A DNA stretch of 64,000 nt, taken from Leptodactylus fallax (taxonomy: Eukaryota; Chordata; Amphibia; Anura; Leptodactylidae). A program made the translations under genes and the position numbers. Under the pieces are notes generated by a model. It ran no database searches and was not told the origin of the DNA. It worked only from the letters and a program-made list of their open reading frames with translations. Location of the stretch: contig CAMRHE010000054.1 of NCBI GenBank assembly GCA_947044405.1, positions 7,393,501 to 7,457,500 on the forward strand, in the 5' to 3' direction. This document shows, piece by piece, positions 34,428 to 45,632 of the stretch (within the stretch, counting starts at the first letter, position 1; each line of letters begins with the position of its first letter).

Positions 34428-34815
34428 TAAAGGGATAGTCCAGGCAAAAATGGAAAACTCTTTTAGTGTTTAAATAAGCTGAGGGCAGTGAAAAAAAAAA
34501 AAAAATTGTATACTCATCTGTCTCTGTGCGTCCTGGTTCTTCTGCTCCGGTGGCATCTTCCAGCGTTCCGCTGATTGGCCTCATTGGTCACGTGACCGCT
34601 GAGGCAAAAAATCAGCAAAGGACCTGCAATGTCACTACCTGTGACATCACGGGTCCTCTTCCTGAGGCTTCTGATTGGCCTGAAAGAGACCCGGAAGACC
34701 CCATTGTAGCAACGGGACATGCGATTGTGCATTTTTTAAAATTTGTTTCACTGCCCCCAGCTGATTTAAACATTAAAAGGGTTGTCCATTTTTGCCTGGA
34801 CAACCCCTTTAAGAG
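34428..34815. mobile_element. Small element of the TTGTCC family (first of four copies)
   Basis: It starts TTAAAGGGATAGTCCAGGC and ends GCCTGGACAACCCCTTTAA, inverted termini of about 19 bp. The interior has CTGATTGGCCTCATTGGTCACGTGACC and a poly(A) run. Other copies lie at about 41260-41615, 45203-45632 and 52180-52510. The interior has paired GGTCACGTGACC-like and CTGAGGC blocks that partly fold. Non-autonomous; superfamily not determined. Confidence 0.6.
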
Positions 34816-34864
34816 AAGATCAGCAGTCAATGGGGCTAGGTGAGTATTTAGGTTTTGTTTGTTG

Positions 34865-35725
34865 TTATATGAGGGGGACTTTAAACCGTGGGGGCAGCTG
34901 GAGGGGGCAACTTTAAACTGTGGGGGGTGGAACGTTAAACCTTGTGGGCAGCTGGAGGGGGGGGGGCGGAACGTTAAACCTTGGGGGCAGCTGGAGGGGG
35001 GGGGCGGAACGTTAAACCTTGGGGGCAGCTGGAGGGGGGGTGGCGGAACGTTAAACCTTGGGGGCAGCTGGAGGGGGGGGGGCGGAACGTTAAACCTTGG
35101 GGGCAGCTGGAGGGGGGGGGGGGCGGAACGTTAAACCTTGGGGGCAGCTGGAGGGGGGGGGGGCGGAACGTTAAACCTTGGGGGCAGCTGGAGGGGGGGG
35201 GGCGGAACGTTAAACCTTGGGGGCAGCTGGAGGGGGGGGGCGGAACGTTAAACCTTGGGGGCAGCTGGAGGGGGGGGCGGAACGTTAAACCTTGGGGGCA
35301 GCTGGAGGGGGGGTGGCGGAACGTTAAACCTTGGGGGCAGCTGGAGGGGGGGGTGGCGGAACGTTAAACCTTGGGGGCAGCTGGAGGGGGGGGTGGCGGA
35401 ACGTTAAACCTTGGGGGCAGCTGGAGGGGGGGGGCGGAACGTTAAACCTTGGGGGCAGCTGGAGGGGGGGGCGGAACGTTAAACCTTGGGGGCAGCTGGA
35501 GGGGGGGGCGGAACGTTAAACCTTGGGGGCAGCTGGGGGGGGGGGGGGGGAACGTTAAACCTTGGGGGCAGCTGGAGGGGGGAGGGGCGGAACGTTAAAC
35601 CTTGGGGGCAGCTGGAGGGGGGAGGGGCGGAATGTTAAACCTTGGGGGGCAGCTGGAGGGGGGTGGTGGAACGTTAAACCTTGGGGGCAGCTGGAGGGGG
35701 GGCGGAACGTTAAACTTTGGGGGCA
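34865..35725. repeat. G-rich minisatellite, about 21 units of 37-43 bp
   Basis: The unit is CGGAACGTTAAACCTTGGGGGCAGCTGGAG followed by 6 to 13 G. GCAGCTGG occurs about 21 times in register. Units at the left edge (TTTAAACCGTGGGGGCAGCTGG) are diverged and look like the founder. Unit length changes come mainly from the G-run. Each unit has several G-runs on the plus strand and one CAGCTG E-box. Open frames through the array are artefacts. Confidence 0.95.
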
Positions 35726-36382
35726 AAAATAAAAATCATAAAAGTTACTGAAAATAGTGACAAATGTTTTTCTAACTTTTGGATTTTTTTTTGTAAAGAT
35801 ATTAACAAAAACTAAAAATTTGGTATCGCCATAATCATACCAACCCTGAGAATATAACATAATTTTTACCCAGTATATTGCATTGATCATTATGAAGCAC
35901 AATTGTCCTAGAAGAACTAGCTGTCATAAGCCTCTGTGAACAGAAAAAGAAAGTTATCCCCATTTACTAACCTGATCAAGCAGTTCAGTTGTTTATGATG
36001 ATGGTGGGCTTCTACCATCGATTGCTGTGACCGACTGTTTGATATGTTTGGCTAGCCTAATACTGCTGTAACTACCATATAAATGTTATGACTACTGAAG
36101 AAGCAGAACCTTAAGGCTAAGGCCCCCACATTGTGGAACGCAGCTGAAACACATCAGGTTTTTTTCCCCCAGCGTTTTTCATTGTGCTTTTGCTGAGGTT
36201 TACTCTGGATTTTTGTCCCTTATTAAACCTGTAGGGAAAATGTAACCTTTTTCCGCAGATATAACTGACATGCTGCAATTTTCACAAACTTTTTTTGAAA
36301 GCACAAGCTTTTCTGCAGTGGTTTTTTTTTTTCTGCGGTGTGTGCAGCAGCAAAACGCTGTTTTCACAACATGGGGCTTTAG
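35726..36382. repeat. Repeat-derived intron sequence
   Basis: 35735-35900 (AAAAATTTGGTATCGCCATAATC) resembles interior wording of TTAA-type elements at 18650-18700. 36110-36380 (AAGGCCCCCACATTGTGG ... CAACATGGGGCTTTAGCCTAAAG) is a copy of the family at 39667-39910. No exon. Confidence 0.5.
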
Positions 36383-36675
36383 CCTAAAGAGAACCTTTCA
36401 CTACCTCCACCGATTCAAGTTCTTAGCATCTGTTAATAGGTGCCGCTCCACTGTTTCCAACGCAGCCAGTGTCAGAACTCAGAATCACACCCCTTGTCTG
36501 TTCCTGCCTGATTCGGCATACCTGACAATACAGAGCATAAATAGCATATCAGGGACCAAAACTAACAGCATTGATTGCTTGGGGGAAAAAAATCTAACTG
36601 TTCCAGAATCAGTGAAGCGGCAGCTATTAATTGATGTAAAGAGATGGACTTGTTGGTGAAAGGTCCTCTTTAAGT
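36383..36675. mobile_element. Small TTAA-type element, fullest copy of its family
   Basis: Ends TAAAGAGAACCTTTCAC and GTGAAAGGTCCTCTTTAA are inverted repeats. The interior has CAGAATCACACCCCTTG and CTAACAGCATTGATTGC. Fragments of it occur near 1655, 2560 and 9460. It lies 150 bp before the first PRIM2 coding exon. Confidence 0.6.
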
Positions 36676-36832
36676 GATTTGTAAGACCATGTCCTATAGA
36701 TTGTCATTGTTAGATCTGCCTAAATTTTTTTTGTTTTTTTTGTTAAAAAATTAACACTTTTGTAACCAGGTTTCTTTCTGAATTTGCAGGTGTTTTGCTT
36801 TGGTTACGTTGCATTGTTTTTTAGATTTGGAA

Positions 36833-36989
36833 ATGGAGTTTAGAAATCGACAACAGAGACTTCATACAAAATTAACTGGAAGTAGGAAGGGGGATCATTA
36901 CCCGTTCAGTCTTCAGTTCTACCAGCTTCCACCTACTGAAAACATTTCTCTCACAGAGTTTGAGGCCTTTGCTATTGAGAGACTTAAAC
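36833..36989 (+). CDS. PRIM2: PRIM2 coding exon A: residues 1-52 and first base of 53
   Basis: Large subunit of DNA primase, the partner of PRIM1 in the Pol alpha-primase complex that lays RNA-DNA primers in the nucleus. This exon begins after a TTTTTTAG acceptor (AG at 36823-36824) with 8 nt of 5' UTR, then ATGGAG. It encodes MEFRNRQQRL, then YPFSLQFYQLPPTENISL and TEFEAFAIERLK, aligning with the human N-terminus (MEF..., YPHCLQFY, PPSENISLIEFE). The donor is C|GTGAGT (36990), phase 1. The start is chosen because MEF is the family start and the ATG upstream in frame (36800) would lie before the acceptor. Confidence 0.93.
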
Positions 36990-38929
36990 GTGAGTACCTT
37001 TTTGAAATGCCTTTATTCTAGGATGTATTTTAACCCTTTTACTGCCAAGGATGCTTATAATATGTCATCCCTTGTCAGAACTAGACTCTGAGGTAGGTAT
37101 TCTATTAACCCCCTGAGGATGTGTTGATTACCTCTTTTTTATTTTAATTATTAGAATATGAATTATGAAATCTGATATTATACAATTATTATTGTATAAT
37201 TAGATGCAGAGCTTGTTACATATTTTGTTTGTTAGAAATGTTATGAAATATACTGTATATGTTCTGTTCTGCCAATCTGAGGCCCCGATATAAAACTGAT
37301 ATAGATTAGCATTTTTTCCTTTCTTCTTTCTTCTTGGCCAGTTTTAAAGTTCTCATAAGAAGCTTCTATCTCTTCCTGCTCTCATTTTTGTTTGGTGACA
37401 TCTGAGGGTCAAACATGACTGCGGCATCCAAGGGGTTCCGCCATGCCAAATGTCCCAAATCCCCCGCGGTGAGATTGGGGGGTGCCCATATGTATTTTCT
37501 ACACCCTGGGGTCTGGCCAATGACCCCAGGCTGCCTGGAGACCCCAGTACCTGGTTGATCCTGCCGGGACCTCTGTAAGTCAGCCTATAGCGTCTGCATA
37601 GGCTGACTTCCTCTATAGACTGCAATATACGTGTATTGCAGTCTATAGTGCTGAACCAGCGATCAGTGCATAGCTGGTTCAGGACTCCTAGTGGGACATC
37701 ACTAAAAAGTAAAAAAAAATTGGAAAAAAAAAAGTGCCGTATATGGGGAAAAAAAAACAATAATTAATAAAGCAAGGATATAATGATTTTTCACCATCTT
37801 GCCTTAAAAAATGCTATAACAAGTGATCAAAAAGTCATATATACCCCAAAACAGTACCAATAAAAAGCACAGATCGGCCCACAAAAAATAAGCCCTCAAC
37901 CAACTGTCAACCGAGAAAAAAAAATTGCTACACATCTTTCTTTCCCATCACATTTCTTTCCCCAAATGGCTTTTTGTTCTGCAAAACTAGTAACACATAA
38001 AAAAACTATAAATTAGGTATCTCCGTAATCGTACCGACCCACAGAAGAAAGGTAACCTGTTACTTATGCTTTACGCTGCTACATGGAAAAAAAAAAAAAA
38101 AAAAAAGGTAAAAAGCAATACCAGAATGGATGTTTTTTTTTTAATCCACCAAGAAAGAGTTAATAAAATTTAGTCAATAAGTTATATAGGCACCCAAAAA
38201 TATCATTACAAAATACAACTCGTCCCACAAACAACAAGCCCTCATATGGCTATATCACCAGAACAATAAAGAAAATATAGCTTGCACAATATGAAGACAA
38301 AAACCCCAAAAATCGCCAAATCATTGGAACAAAATTGGTTGCGACAGGAACGGAATGTATAAGCTGAGACACCCCAAATTTAGAGCTTACAAGGGAAATG
38401 ACACCAGAAGTGACCCCATCAATCATAGGAGCTACTGGGGCTATAGTAGGGAATTTGGTGTTCCCAATGTGCTCCGAACAGCTTACATATTCACTGTTCA
38501 CCATCCTCTGTGCATTCACGTCTGGGATACTAAAGTTTGCTACACCCCTTGATAAATTCTTTGAGGGGTGCAGTTTTCAAAATGGGGTCCTTTCCCTGGG
38601 CAGTGATGGTGAAACTTTTAGAGACCGAGTGCCCAAACTGCAACCCAAAACCCACTAAATTATCGCAAAGTGCCAACACGGCAATTTAACCTTAAATTAA
38701 CCAGGACCTGTTTTATAGTGACCATGCAATGTTATTACAGCCTGTAATAATATCACATCTGCTATAAAACAGGTACTGTGTGATATAAATAGTGAAGGGC
38801 CCCCACACAGTATAATGCGCTCCACAGTGGCCCCCAGACAGTATTATATGCTCCAAAGTAGACCCCACACAGTATTATATGCTCCACAGTGGACCTCCAC
38901 ACAGTAGTTTATGCTACTTACCCAGTATG

Positions 38930-39260
38930 GCTGCAGTCCCACAAAGTGCGTCGTCCTTCTTCTTCTGATTGCAGGCGCTGATGACTTACGTCCTTGTGCC
39001 TGCGTTGGGGCAGAGGTTACACTCTGCAGTCAGTATAAGTGAGGTGGGGTCCAAATCCTAGTGGACTAAAGGACCCGGTCCCTCTGCCCACTTGGATTTA
39101 GCCTGTACTATATAGAGAATGCTAAATCCTAGTGGGCTAAAGGACAAGGTCCCTCTGCCCACTAGAGATAGCTAGTTTTCAGCAGAAAGACCAGGTTCCT
39201 CTGCCCTCTTGGATTCAGCCCGCTCTATATAGGTATGCTAAATCCTAGTACTTCAATTTG
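38930..39260. repeat. Three imperfect tandem copies of a ~70-bp unit
   Basis: The core GCTAAATCCTAGTGG, then CTAAAGGAC, then GGTCCCTCTGCCCACTTGG recurs from about 39050 to 39250, with the third unit shortened. Single words of it (AGCCCACTAG) recur at 40415 and 41048, suggesting an older longer array later interrupted by other repeats. Confidence 0.55.
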
Positions 39261-39666
39261 TCTCATTCTTCCTGTTCCGTATATGCATCTCCTCACTCTA
39301 ATTTGAACCTATGGGCACATTTAGATGTCCACGTGTGGTCTGGACAAAATGGTCGATGTATTGGCCGCATTTCCTTGATTGACCATGGGTCAGATGAGCA
39401 AAACTCACTCTAATATAGATCACTATGACACAGTAATTTTGGTTCAGATGAGGTGCAGTCAGTCAGGCTAATGTGAATGTCACATGGACCGACTCCCAGA
39501 AGAGCTGTAGAATCTTTTGGATACCCCACATACACGCCGATCCCCCTTATTTTGTTGATAATTGTAACTGATCCTTGGGGGTAGATGATTGAAACTTTGT
39601 GTGGAAAGTTGATAAACACTGTTCTAGTGCTCAGAAGGAACTGCTCTTTTAACCAACTAGCATCCT

Positions 39667-39912
39667 TAGGCTGAGGCCCCACGTTGCGGAAATGCAACTT
39701 TTTTTGTTGCAGATTTTGCTGCGTTTTTTTTTTTTTTTTTTTTCTTTAGCCAAAGCCAGGATTGGATTGAGCAGAAGGAAGCAGTATAAGAACTTCCTAT
39801 ATATTTCACATTCCTTCTGTAGCTACTTTTGGCTTTTGCTCAGAAAACCGCAGCAAAATCAGCAACAAAAAAAAAAGCTAAATTACGTCAAGGTGGAGCT
39901 TCAGCCTTGTAC
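39667..39912. mobile_element. Small foldback element with TTGCGG ends, copy 1
   Basis: The left part is TTAGGCTGAGGCCCCACGTTGCGG followed by GTTGCAGATTTTGCTG and a T-run. The right part has CAGCAAAATCAGCAACAAA. The interior (AAAGCCAGGATTGGATTGAGCAG) matches 55432-55462. A second copy is at 55361-55595 and a remnant near 36110-36380. The T-run falls in the left arm in both clear copies. Confidence 0.55.
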
Positions 39913-39943
39913 TGTGTAGAGCAGGATAAATCCTAGTGCACAG

Positions 39944-40337
39944 CAGGGCTGTGGAGTCGGAGTCGTGGAGTCGGAGTCGGTGCCTATTTTGGTGGAGTCG
40001 GAGTCGGTATAAAATGGACCGACTCCGACTCCCAAAATATATAATAAATTGGTACAGTTAGTAGTACAATGCAGTATGTGCTGAATATATTTTCATAAGA
40101 ATTTGGGAAAATGATGAAATGTTGAAAATGATGAAATGTCCTGTAAAGGTCTGATCTATTCCTCATATAATGATGGGACTGAGTTCTGAGTGAACCTATA
40201 AGGTTTAGCAGTGCCAGGGCTGTGGAGTCGGAGTCGTGGAGTTGGAGTCGGAGTCGGTGCCTATTTTGGTGGAGTCGGAGTCAGGGGAAATTGAGGAGTC
40301 GGAGTCGGGGCTTTGACGTACCGACTCCACAGCCCCG
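39944..40337. mobile_element. hAT-type non-autonomous element, 394 bp, 8-bp TSD
   Basis: Starts CAGGGCTGTGGAGTCGG and ends CCGACTCCACAGCCCCG. GTGCACAG flanks both sides (39936-39943 and 40338-40345). Internally it repeats GGAGTCGGAGTCGG motifs, and its own left end recurs at about 40216 (CAGGGCTGTGGAGTCGG), so the right 120 bp resembles a second, shorter copy. No transposase. Confidence 0.88.
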
Positions 40338-40570
40338 GTGCACAGTGCAGCTGAATCCTTATTTTCAGAGCGAGCTGTATTCTAGAGGCAGGGTGATTAA
40401 GTCTTTTAGCCCACTAGATTGAAAATGTAATGTTATTTATACAGTAAGATGGCTGCCATAGAAAAAGTAAAAACTCTATACCAGAAATGCTGTTTTTCTG
40501 TCACCTAGCCTCTTAATGTGTACAGGCTGTTCTTTGAATTGCAGCTTAGCCTCATTCACTTGAATAGAAG

Positions 40571-40898
40571 TGGGCGGAATGGGGGTGCAGGCTGTGTGTG
40601 AGCAAAAAGGGCGAGTGGGCGTGCAGGCTATGTGCGAGCAAGAGGGTGACGTGGCTCACACACAGCCTGCACTCCCATTCCCCCCTCTTGCTCCCACGCA
40701 GCCTGCACTCCCATGCAGCCTGCACTCCCATTCCCCCCTCTTGCTCACACGCAGCCTGCACTCCCATTCCCCCCTCTTGCTCACATGCAGCCTGCACTCC
40801 CATTCCCCCCTCTTGCTCACATGCAGCCTGCACCCCCCATTCCCCCTCTTGCTCACATGCAGCCTCCATCCCCCATTCCCCCCCTCTTGCTCACACAT
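40571..40898. repeat. Inverted minisatellite, 36-bp unit
   Basis: The right arm (about 40653-40898) has about seven copies of CAGCCTGCACTCCCATTCCCCCCTCTTGCTCACA-type units, one of them shortened. The left arm (40571-40652) carries two copies in reverse complement (GGGTGCAGGCTGTGTGTGAGCA). The arms meet near 40652 with almost no loop. Open frames across it are artefacts of the repeat. Confidence 0.85.
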
Positions 40899-41615
40899 GC
40901 TGTCTCTTCTCTCCTCCTTACCTTCCATCAGTCTCCTTTCCCAGCAGCTTCCTTTCTGTGTAACACCACACTGTCCTGTAGTATCCAGAATAGCTCCGCC
41001 CACACAAGAGTCTGATCATATGGTCGTGACGTCATTAAAGGTCCTTTAGCCCACTAGGATTTAGCATCTATAGTGTAAGCCGCAGTCTTCTGAAAGAAGC
41101 GATCGCTCACTAACTGGGAATCCTGTACTGGATTCCCCGTTAGTGAGCGATCATGGTGCCGGTGCACATGCCAACTGAGAGGGCTCTGCGTGCCCTCTCT
41201 GGCACGCGTGCCATAGCTTTTCCATCACAGTCCTAGGGGATTCCACTTTACTGGTACTTTAGAGGCTCTGCAAACATGACATGGTGTCCAGATACCAAAC
41301 ATCTAAATCTGCGCTCCAAAAGCCACATAGCGCTCCTTCCCTTCTGCACACAGCAGGCTGCTGATTGGCTTCAGTGGTCACATGACTGCTGAGGTCAGTC
41401 AGCGGCCTAAGGAAAGGGAAACGGGACAGAACTCTGAAGCAGCAGGACTCGATCACACTCGGCGACATCTGAGCACTGGGGACAGGTGGGTATGGTGGTT
41501 TTTTTTGTTTTTTTTGTTTTTTTTTTGTTGTTTTTTTTATTCACCTTCCCTGGCCTAATAATAAAAAAAAAATAATAATAAAGTTTATCCTGGACAACCT
41601 TTTTGAGGTGTTGTT
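40899..41615. repeat. Intron DNA with a TTGTCC-family element
   Basis: 41090-41150 contains the inverted words AGCGATCGCTCACTAAC and TTAGTGAGCGATCA, a small hairpin. About 41260-41615 is a copy of the family at 34428-34815 (CTGATTGGCTTCAGTGGTCACATGACTGC, ending TCCTGGACAACC). Confidence 0.5.
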
Positions 41616-41956
41616 CAGTTTGGATTTTTTCCAATATACTTTCTGTATCAATTCCTCACGGTTTTTTAGATCTCTGCTTGCTGTCACTCATTCTGCTTAC
41701 TGCCAGTGGATGAAAATCAGTCTATGGTCATGTGATGGACAGTCCATGGTCATGTGATGGACAGTCCATGGTCATGTAATGGCGTCCATGGCATGTAATG
41801 GACAGTCCATGGACATGTAATGAACAGTCCATGGTCATGTGATGGACCCACAGGTGCACAGCTCGTTATACTCACATCACAGTCATCAGATATATGCCTG
41901 GAAACAAGCTGTGCACCTGTGTGTTACAGCTGAAGCTGGACAACCCCTTTAATGTC
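41616..41956. mobile_element. Small element with an internal 22-bp tandem array
   Basis: It runs from GTTGTTCAGTTTGG to TGGACAACCCCTTTAA. It matches the copy at 62707-63010 (ATCTCTGCTTGCTGTCA, ACACAGGTGCACAGC). In this copy 41722-41847 is expanded to about five units of CATGGTCATGTGATGGACAGTC, which the other copy lacks. Confidence 0.6.
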
Positions 41957-44526
41957 AAGAAAATGGCATACAAGGTTTGACAAATACCTTCTGTTGTTAA
42001 ATATATTCAGGGCATTATTAAGGCCATCATTGCAGCTCCACAATGTTGTCACTGAGCTTTCTCAGGACACCAAATGTCAAGTCATTCTAAGTATGTGGGG
42101 CAATTTATTCATAATACAGGTTCAGAATGCATGCCATACGAAGTATAGTGGCATGTAAGGGCCTTTAATAGAGGGAGAAACATACCTTTGTGGCCACAAA
42201 CCAATGAAGCAATGCAGATAAACATCTTTTTATCGATAAGCATAGCAGCCTCAAGTGCATCAGGGGTGGACCTGATTTGGGAGATTTGGCTATGTACAAC
42301 TGTGAGGAGAGGAGAGCTGAAGCACTTGCAGCTGTGTTAAAGGTAAAACTAACAAAAACTGGAAAAAAAAATAGAGAAAACAGCGCTTTCATAAAATATG
42401 GCTTGGTACAGACCATGATAAATGGCCCTCACCCTATCCTCAAGGTGGAGACTCACCAGGATGAGTTATGTTAAAATATACAAATCCATCAGTGTTGTCT
42501 ATCTATCAGACTTGTTGACTAGCACAGCCAATCCTGCAAATCCTAGAACTTACATCAGGGTCAAATGTGCAGCAATGTGACCCATAGGTGAAAAAAAAAA
42601 ACAAACCTTTTTTTTCACCACACCAAGATGTTCAGCAATTCTCTAAATTATAAAGACTGCAGCTTGTAGATCTGGTGGCTTCAATCAGCAGTTTATTACA
42701 AGACAAGATTTTACGTTACAGAAGAGAAGCTCTGCCCCAAAAAACTGGAAAAAATGGAGTGTGTAACACCTGGGCCTGGGCCCTCAAGGGCCTAAAATAC
42801 CCAAACTTGTTGAAGTTCCACATTAACTGGAATGCTGCCATTGGGTATGTTCACATGGGAGAAAATTAATAGGAATTTGAGGTGGACATCATTTTCCACC
42901 CCACAGCGGAATGCCGGTTGCAGAGCATCACCACTGCATCCGGGATTTCTGATGATGACTAAAGAGCCTAATCCGAGGGAAGTCTCGAGCTGGGAGGCAG
43001 AAACAGGGCAAAAAATGCCGCTGATTTAGGGGCGGACTAAGTGCAGCGTGCTATTGTATGACAAAAAAACCAATAAAATATCGCAGAAAAAATGTTTTTC
43101 CAATGACTCTTTCATTGTTTTTTTGTTGTCTTATGTAATAAGATATCATGCAGACATGTGGGTTAACTCTGCTACATCTGTAGGTGTATACGGAACAGAA
43201 GAATGAGCTGCAATATGGAGTGGACATTTAGGCATTATGTATTGAGTGATTTTGGGGGCATTCCAGTTGATGCAGAACTTGTACAAGTTTTGAGATTTAG
43301 GTATTTCTTATAGGCTGTTGAATTTGTACCATGAGTGAGTCAGCAGATGTTTTATTTTCTTTTTATATTTGTTATACATATGATAACTTTGTACATAGAC
43401 CAGTTCCCCCTTGAGGGGCCAGGCCCACTAGTAACACTCTCCATTTTTCCAGGTCTTTTAAAAGTGTGTATCTTCATGAGTGAAGTATGATCTTATGAGA
43501 AGGGAAGTTCTTTTCTATAAAGTTTAATCGTGTCCTGAAATAAAGCTGCAGTATTAAAACAGCTTAGGAGATTGCTGAATACCTTGGTGTGGTGAAAAGG
43601 TGTGGACTTTTTCCACCTAAAGTATGATTAACCTATAGATTACCAGAAACACATGGCTAATAAGAAAAATCACGCTAATCCCCAACAAATTATGAAACCT
43701 ACATAGATATAGCCCAAAAAGAATAACACACAACTGTCTATAATCCAATACATATTTTATTTCATTATTTCAACACACAAAATATATAATTACAATTAAA
43801 ATCATGCATAGAGTGAAAGTCCCATGCCGTTCTCAATTTGAATATGTCAATAAAGTGCAAATGCAGAAAATAAGACTGATATATACTACCCAGAGAAAAG
43901 ATGAGGTAGAAGTAATAGCAGGGTCAATGCTCAAACAGGTAGTAGTATAAACACTATGCTACATCAGTATACATTATAACATAATATGACACAATAATAT
44001 ACCAATTACATGAGATTAACAGACATAGAGATAGTACCAGTAACGGATAGGGACCTCCACCCTGAGCCCCACCCTTTTTCCACCTAAAAGTTGCATTGCT
44101 GCACATTTGACCCAAATTCTAGTGATTTGTAAATCTGGCACAATAGACCTGTCCCCAATGCACGTGAAGGCTGATTAGCATATCCATATAAAGATGATTA
44201 TCTCTACATTGATTTATGGACTTGTGGCCACAAAGGTATGTTTTTGCCCCTATTATAGGCCCCTAAATGACACTATTATTGGTTTGGGAGATCTTTTGGA
44301 CCTGGCAGATTCCCTTTAACCATGCAAGTTAGAAATTTAGTCTTGAAAAGCCGGGGAACAGTTTTGACGAAACCCTTGGTCAATATATGTTATATGTACT
44401 AATACACACACGTATATGAAAAAGCGTGAATTATCACAGCAGTATTAGGCTTTCGTTTGTTCTATTTTTTGGTTTGGGTTTTATGTCTAGGTGTCCTTTG
44501 ATTTGCAATATTATTTTTGATTGTAG

Positions 44527-44630
44527 TTTTGAAGACTGTTGAGAACCTTGGTGTAAGTTATGTGAAAGGATCAACAGAGTACAATGCAAAACTGGACAAT
44601 GAACTGAGAAAACTCAAGTTTTCACAACCT
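44527..44630 (+). CDS. PRIM2: PRIM2 coding exon B: residues 53-87
   Basis: After TTGTAG the exon completes Leu53 and encodes [18 protein letters not shown] and [16 protein letters not shown], aligning with human [20 protein letters not shown]. The donor is CCT|GTAAGT at 44631, phase 0. It belongs to the N-terminal helical domain that binds the small primase subunit. Confidence 0.95.
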
Positions 44631-44750
44631 GTAAGTATGAGGGTGTTAACTATATATTTATAGTACAGAAATACAACATTACATACATCTGAATCAATTG
44701 TTTTAAGGCTTGCTTGTTTATCAAAATTTTTCTGTATTTGACTTCTATAG

Positions 44751-44842
44751 GCAACAGTAGATGAGATGAATGATAAAGTATATGATGTACGGAGAAAAGA
44801 TCACATATCTCACTTTATATTGCGCCTTGCATATTGCCAGTC
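44751..44842 (+). CDS. PRIM2: PRIM2 coding exon C: residues 88-117 and two bases of 118
   Basis: It is separated from the previous exon by only 120 bp. After CTATAG it encodes [20 protein letters not shown] and [10 protein letters not shown], matching human [18 protein letters not shown]. The first third ([13 protein letters not shown]) is divergent from human. The donor is TC|GTAAGT at 44843, phase 2. Confidence 0.95.
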
Positions 44843-45202
44843 GTAAGTAAAAACATTTTTTTCTGTTGAAATATTTTTATTTGCCGTATTTAGAAAATGT
44901 CTCCAGCTACAAAATAAAAAGATTGAATTATATTTAAGTATACTGTACAAGGTTTAATATTGTATCGTTAATTTAGGTGCATATTTATAGGAATTTAATC
45001 ACTAGCTTTTTATTGAATTAGAAGATCTTTACTTATTTTGACCAGGACTGCCAGCTATTTATGAAGGAGGTAGGCTATGAAAAAATAGATCGGAATCAGT
45101 ACACAGTTCTATACAATGTTTAATGCTATTTAAGCACAGTTCAAATCCACATTATGGCAAGAATCACTGAACTAAGTAAAGAGAAATGACAGACTATCCT
45201 TA

Positions 45203-45632
45203 CTTTAAAGAGGTTGTCCGGAAAAAAAAAAAATAAAAATCATACTCTCCTGTCCCCAGTGCTGCGAGGTCCTCCCAGCGCGGTCTGGTTCTGCTGCTCC
45301 GGTGTCTTCTTGAAGTGAAACTTCTCACTGGCTGTGACATCCCGGATCCCTTCCGCTGAAGCCACTGATTACCAATCAGCAACCTCAGGAAGGGACCCGG
45401 GACGTCACAGGTAGTGACGTCATGTGTCCTTTACTGAGACCACTGATTGGACTCAACGGTCACGTGCATCGGGGACTTCCATCGGAAGACAACAATGGAC
45501 CAACAGGACTGGACTGCACTGGAGGATCGGGTATAGTTGAGTATTTTCTTTATTTTTTTTTCTTTATTTTTTCCCATCTCACCCAGCCTATTTTAAAAGA
45601 TACATTTTTTTGCCCGGACAACCCCTTTAAGA
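45203..45632. mobile_element. Small element of the TTGTCC family
   Basis: Ends TTTAAAGAGGTTGTCCGG and CCGGACAACCCCTTTAA are inverted repeats. The interior has CAGGAAGGGACCCGGGACGTCACAGG and GTAGTGACGTCATGTG, and an A-run and T-run inside the two ends. It is a copy of the family at 34428-34815. Confidence 0.65.

Larger units (their letters stand above)
36990..44526 (+). other. PRIM2 intron (7.5 kb)
   Basis: No further exon seen. Contents are listed separately where recognisable. 37020-38700 is AT-rich repeat text with paired blocks (ACAAGCCCTCA near 37885 and 38236), probably degraded TTAA-type elements. 42840-43060 is a dispersed repeat related to 30300-30620. 43640-44090 is AT-rich, of unknown origin, with CACCTAAAG blocks at 43615 and 44080. 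Confidence 0.6.

Noticed and set aside
34859..35519. Glycine/tryptophan-rich open frames of up to 128 codons
   Set aside because: They are produced by the G-rich minisatellite; the repeat length is not a multiple of three and the frame wanders.
34865..35725. CRISPR-like regular repeat array
   Set aside because: There are no unique spacers; units are contiguous and the genome is eukaryotic.
40552..41049. Open frames of 100-159 codons on both strands
   Set aside because: They arise from the 36-bp minisatellite, whose unit is divisible by three; the peptides are pure repeats without domain features.
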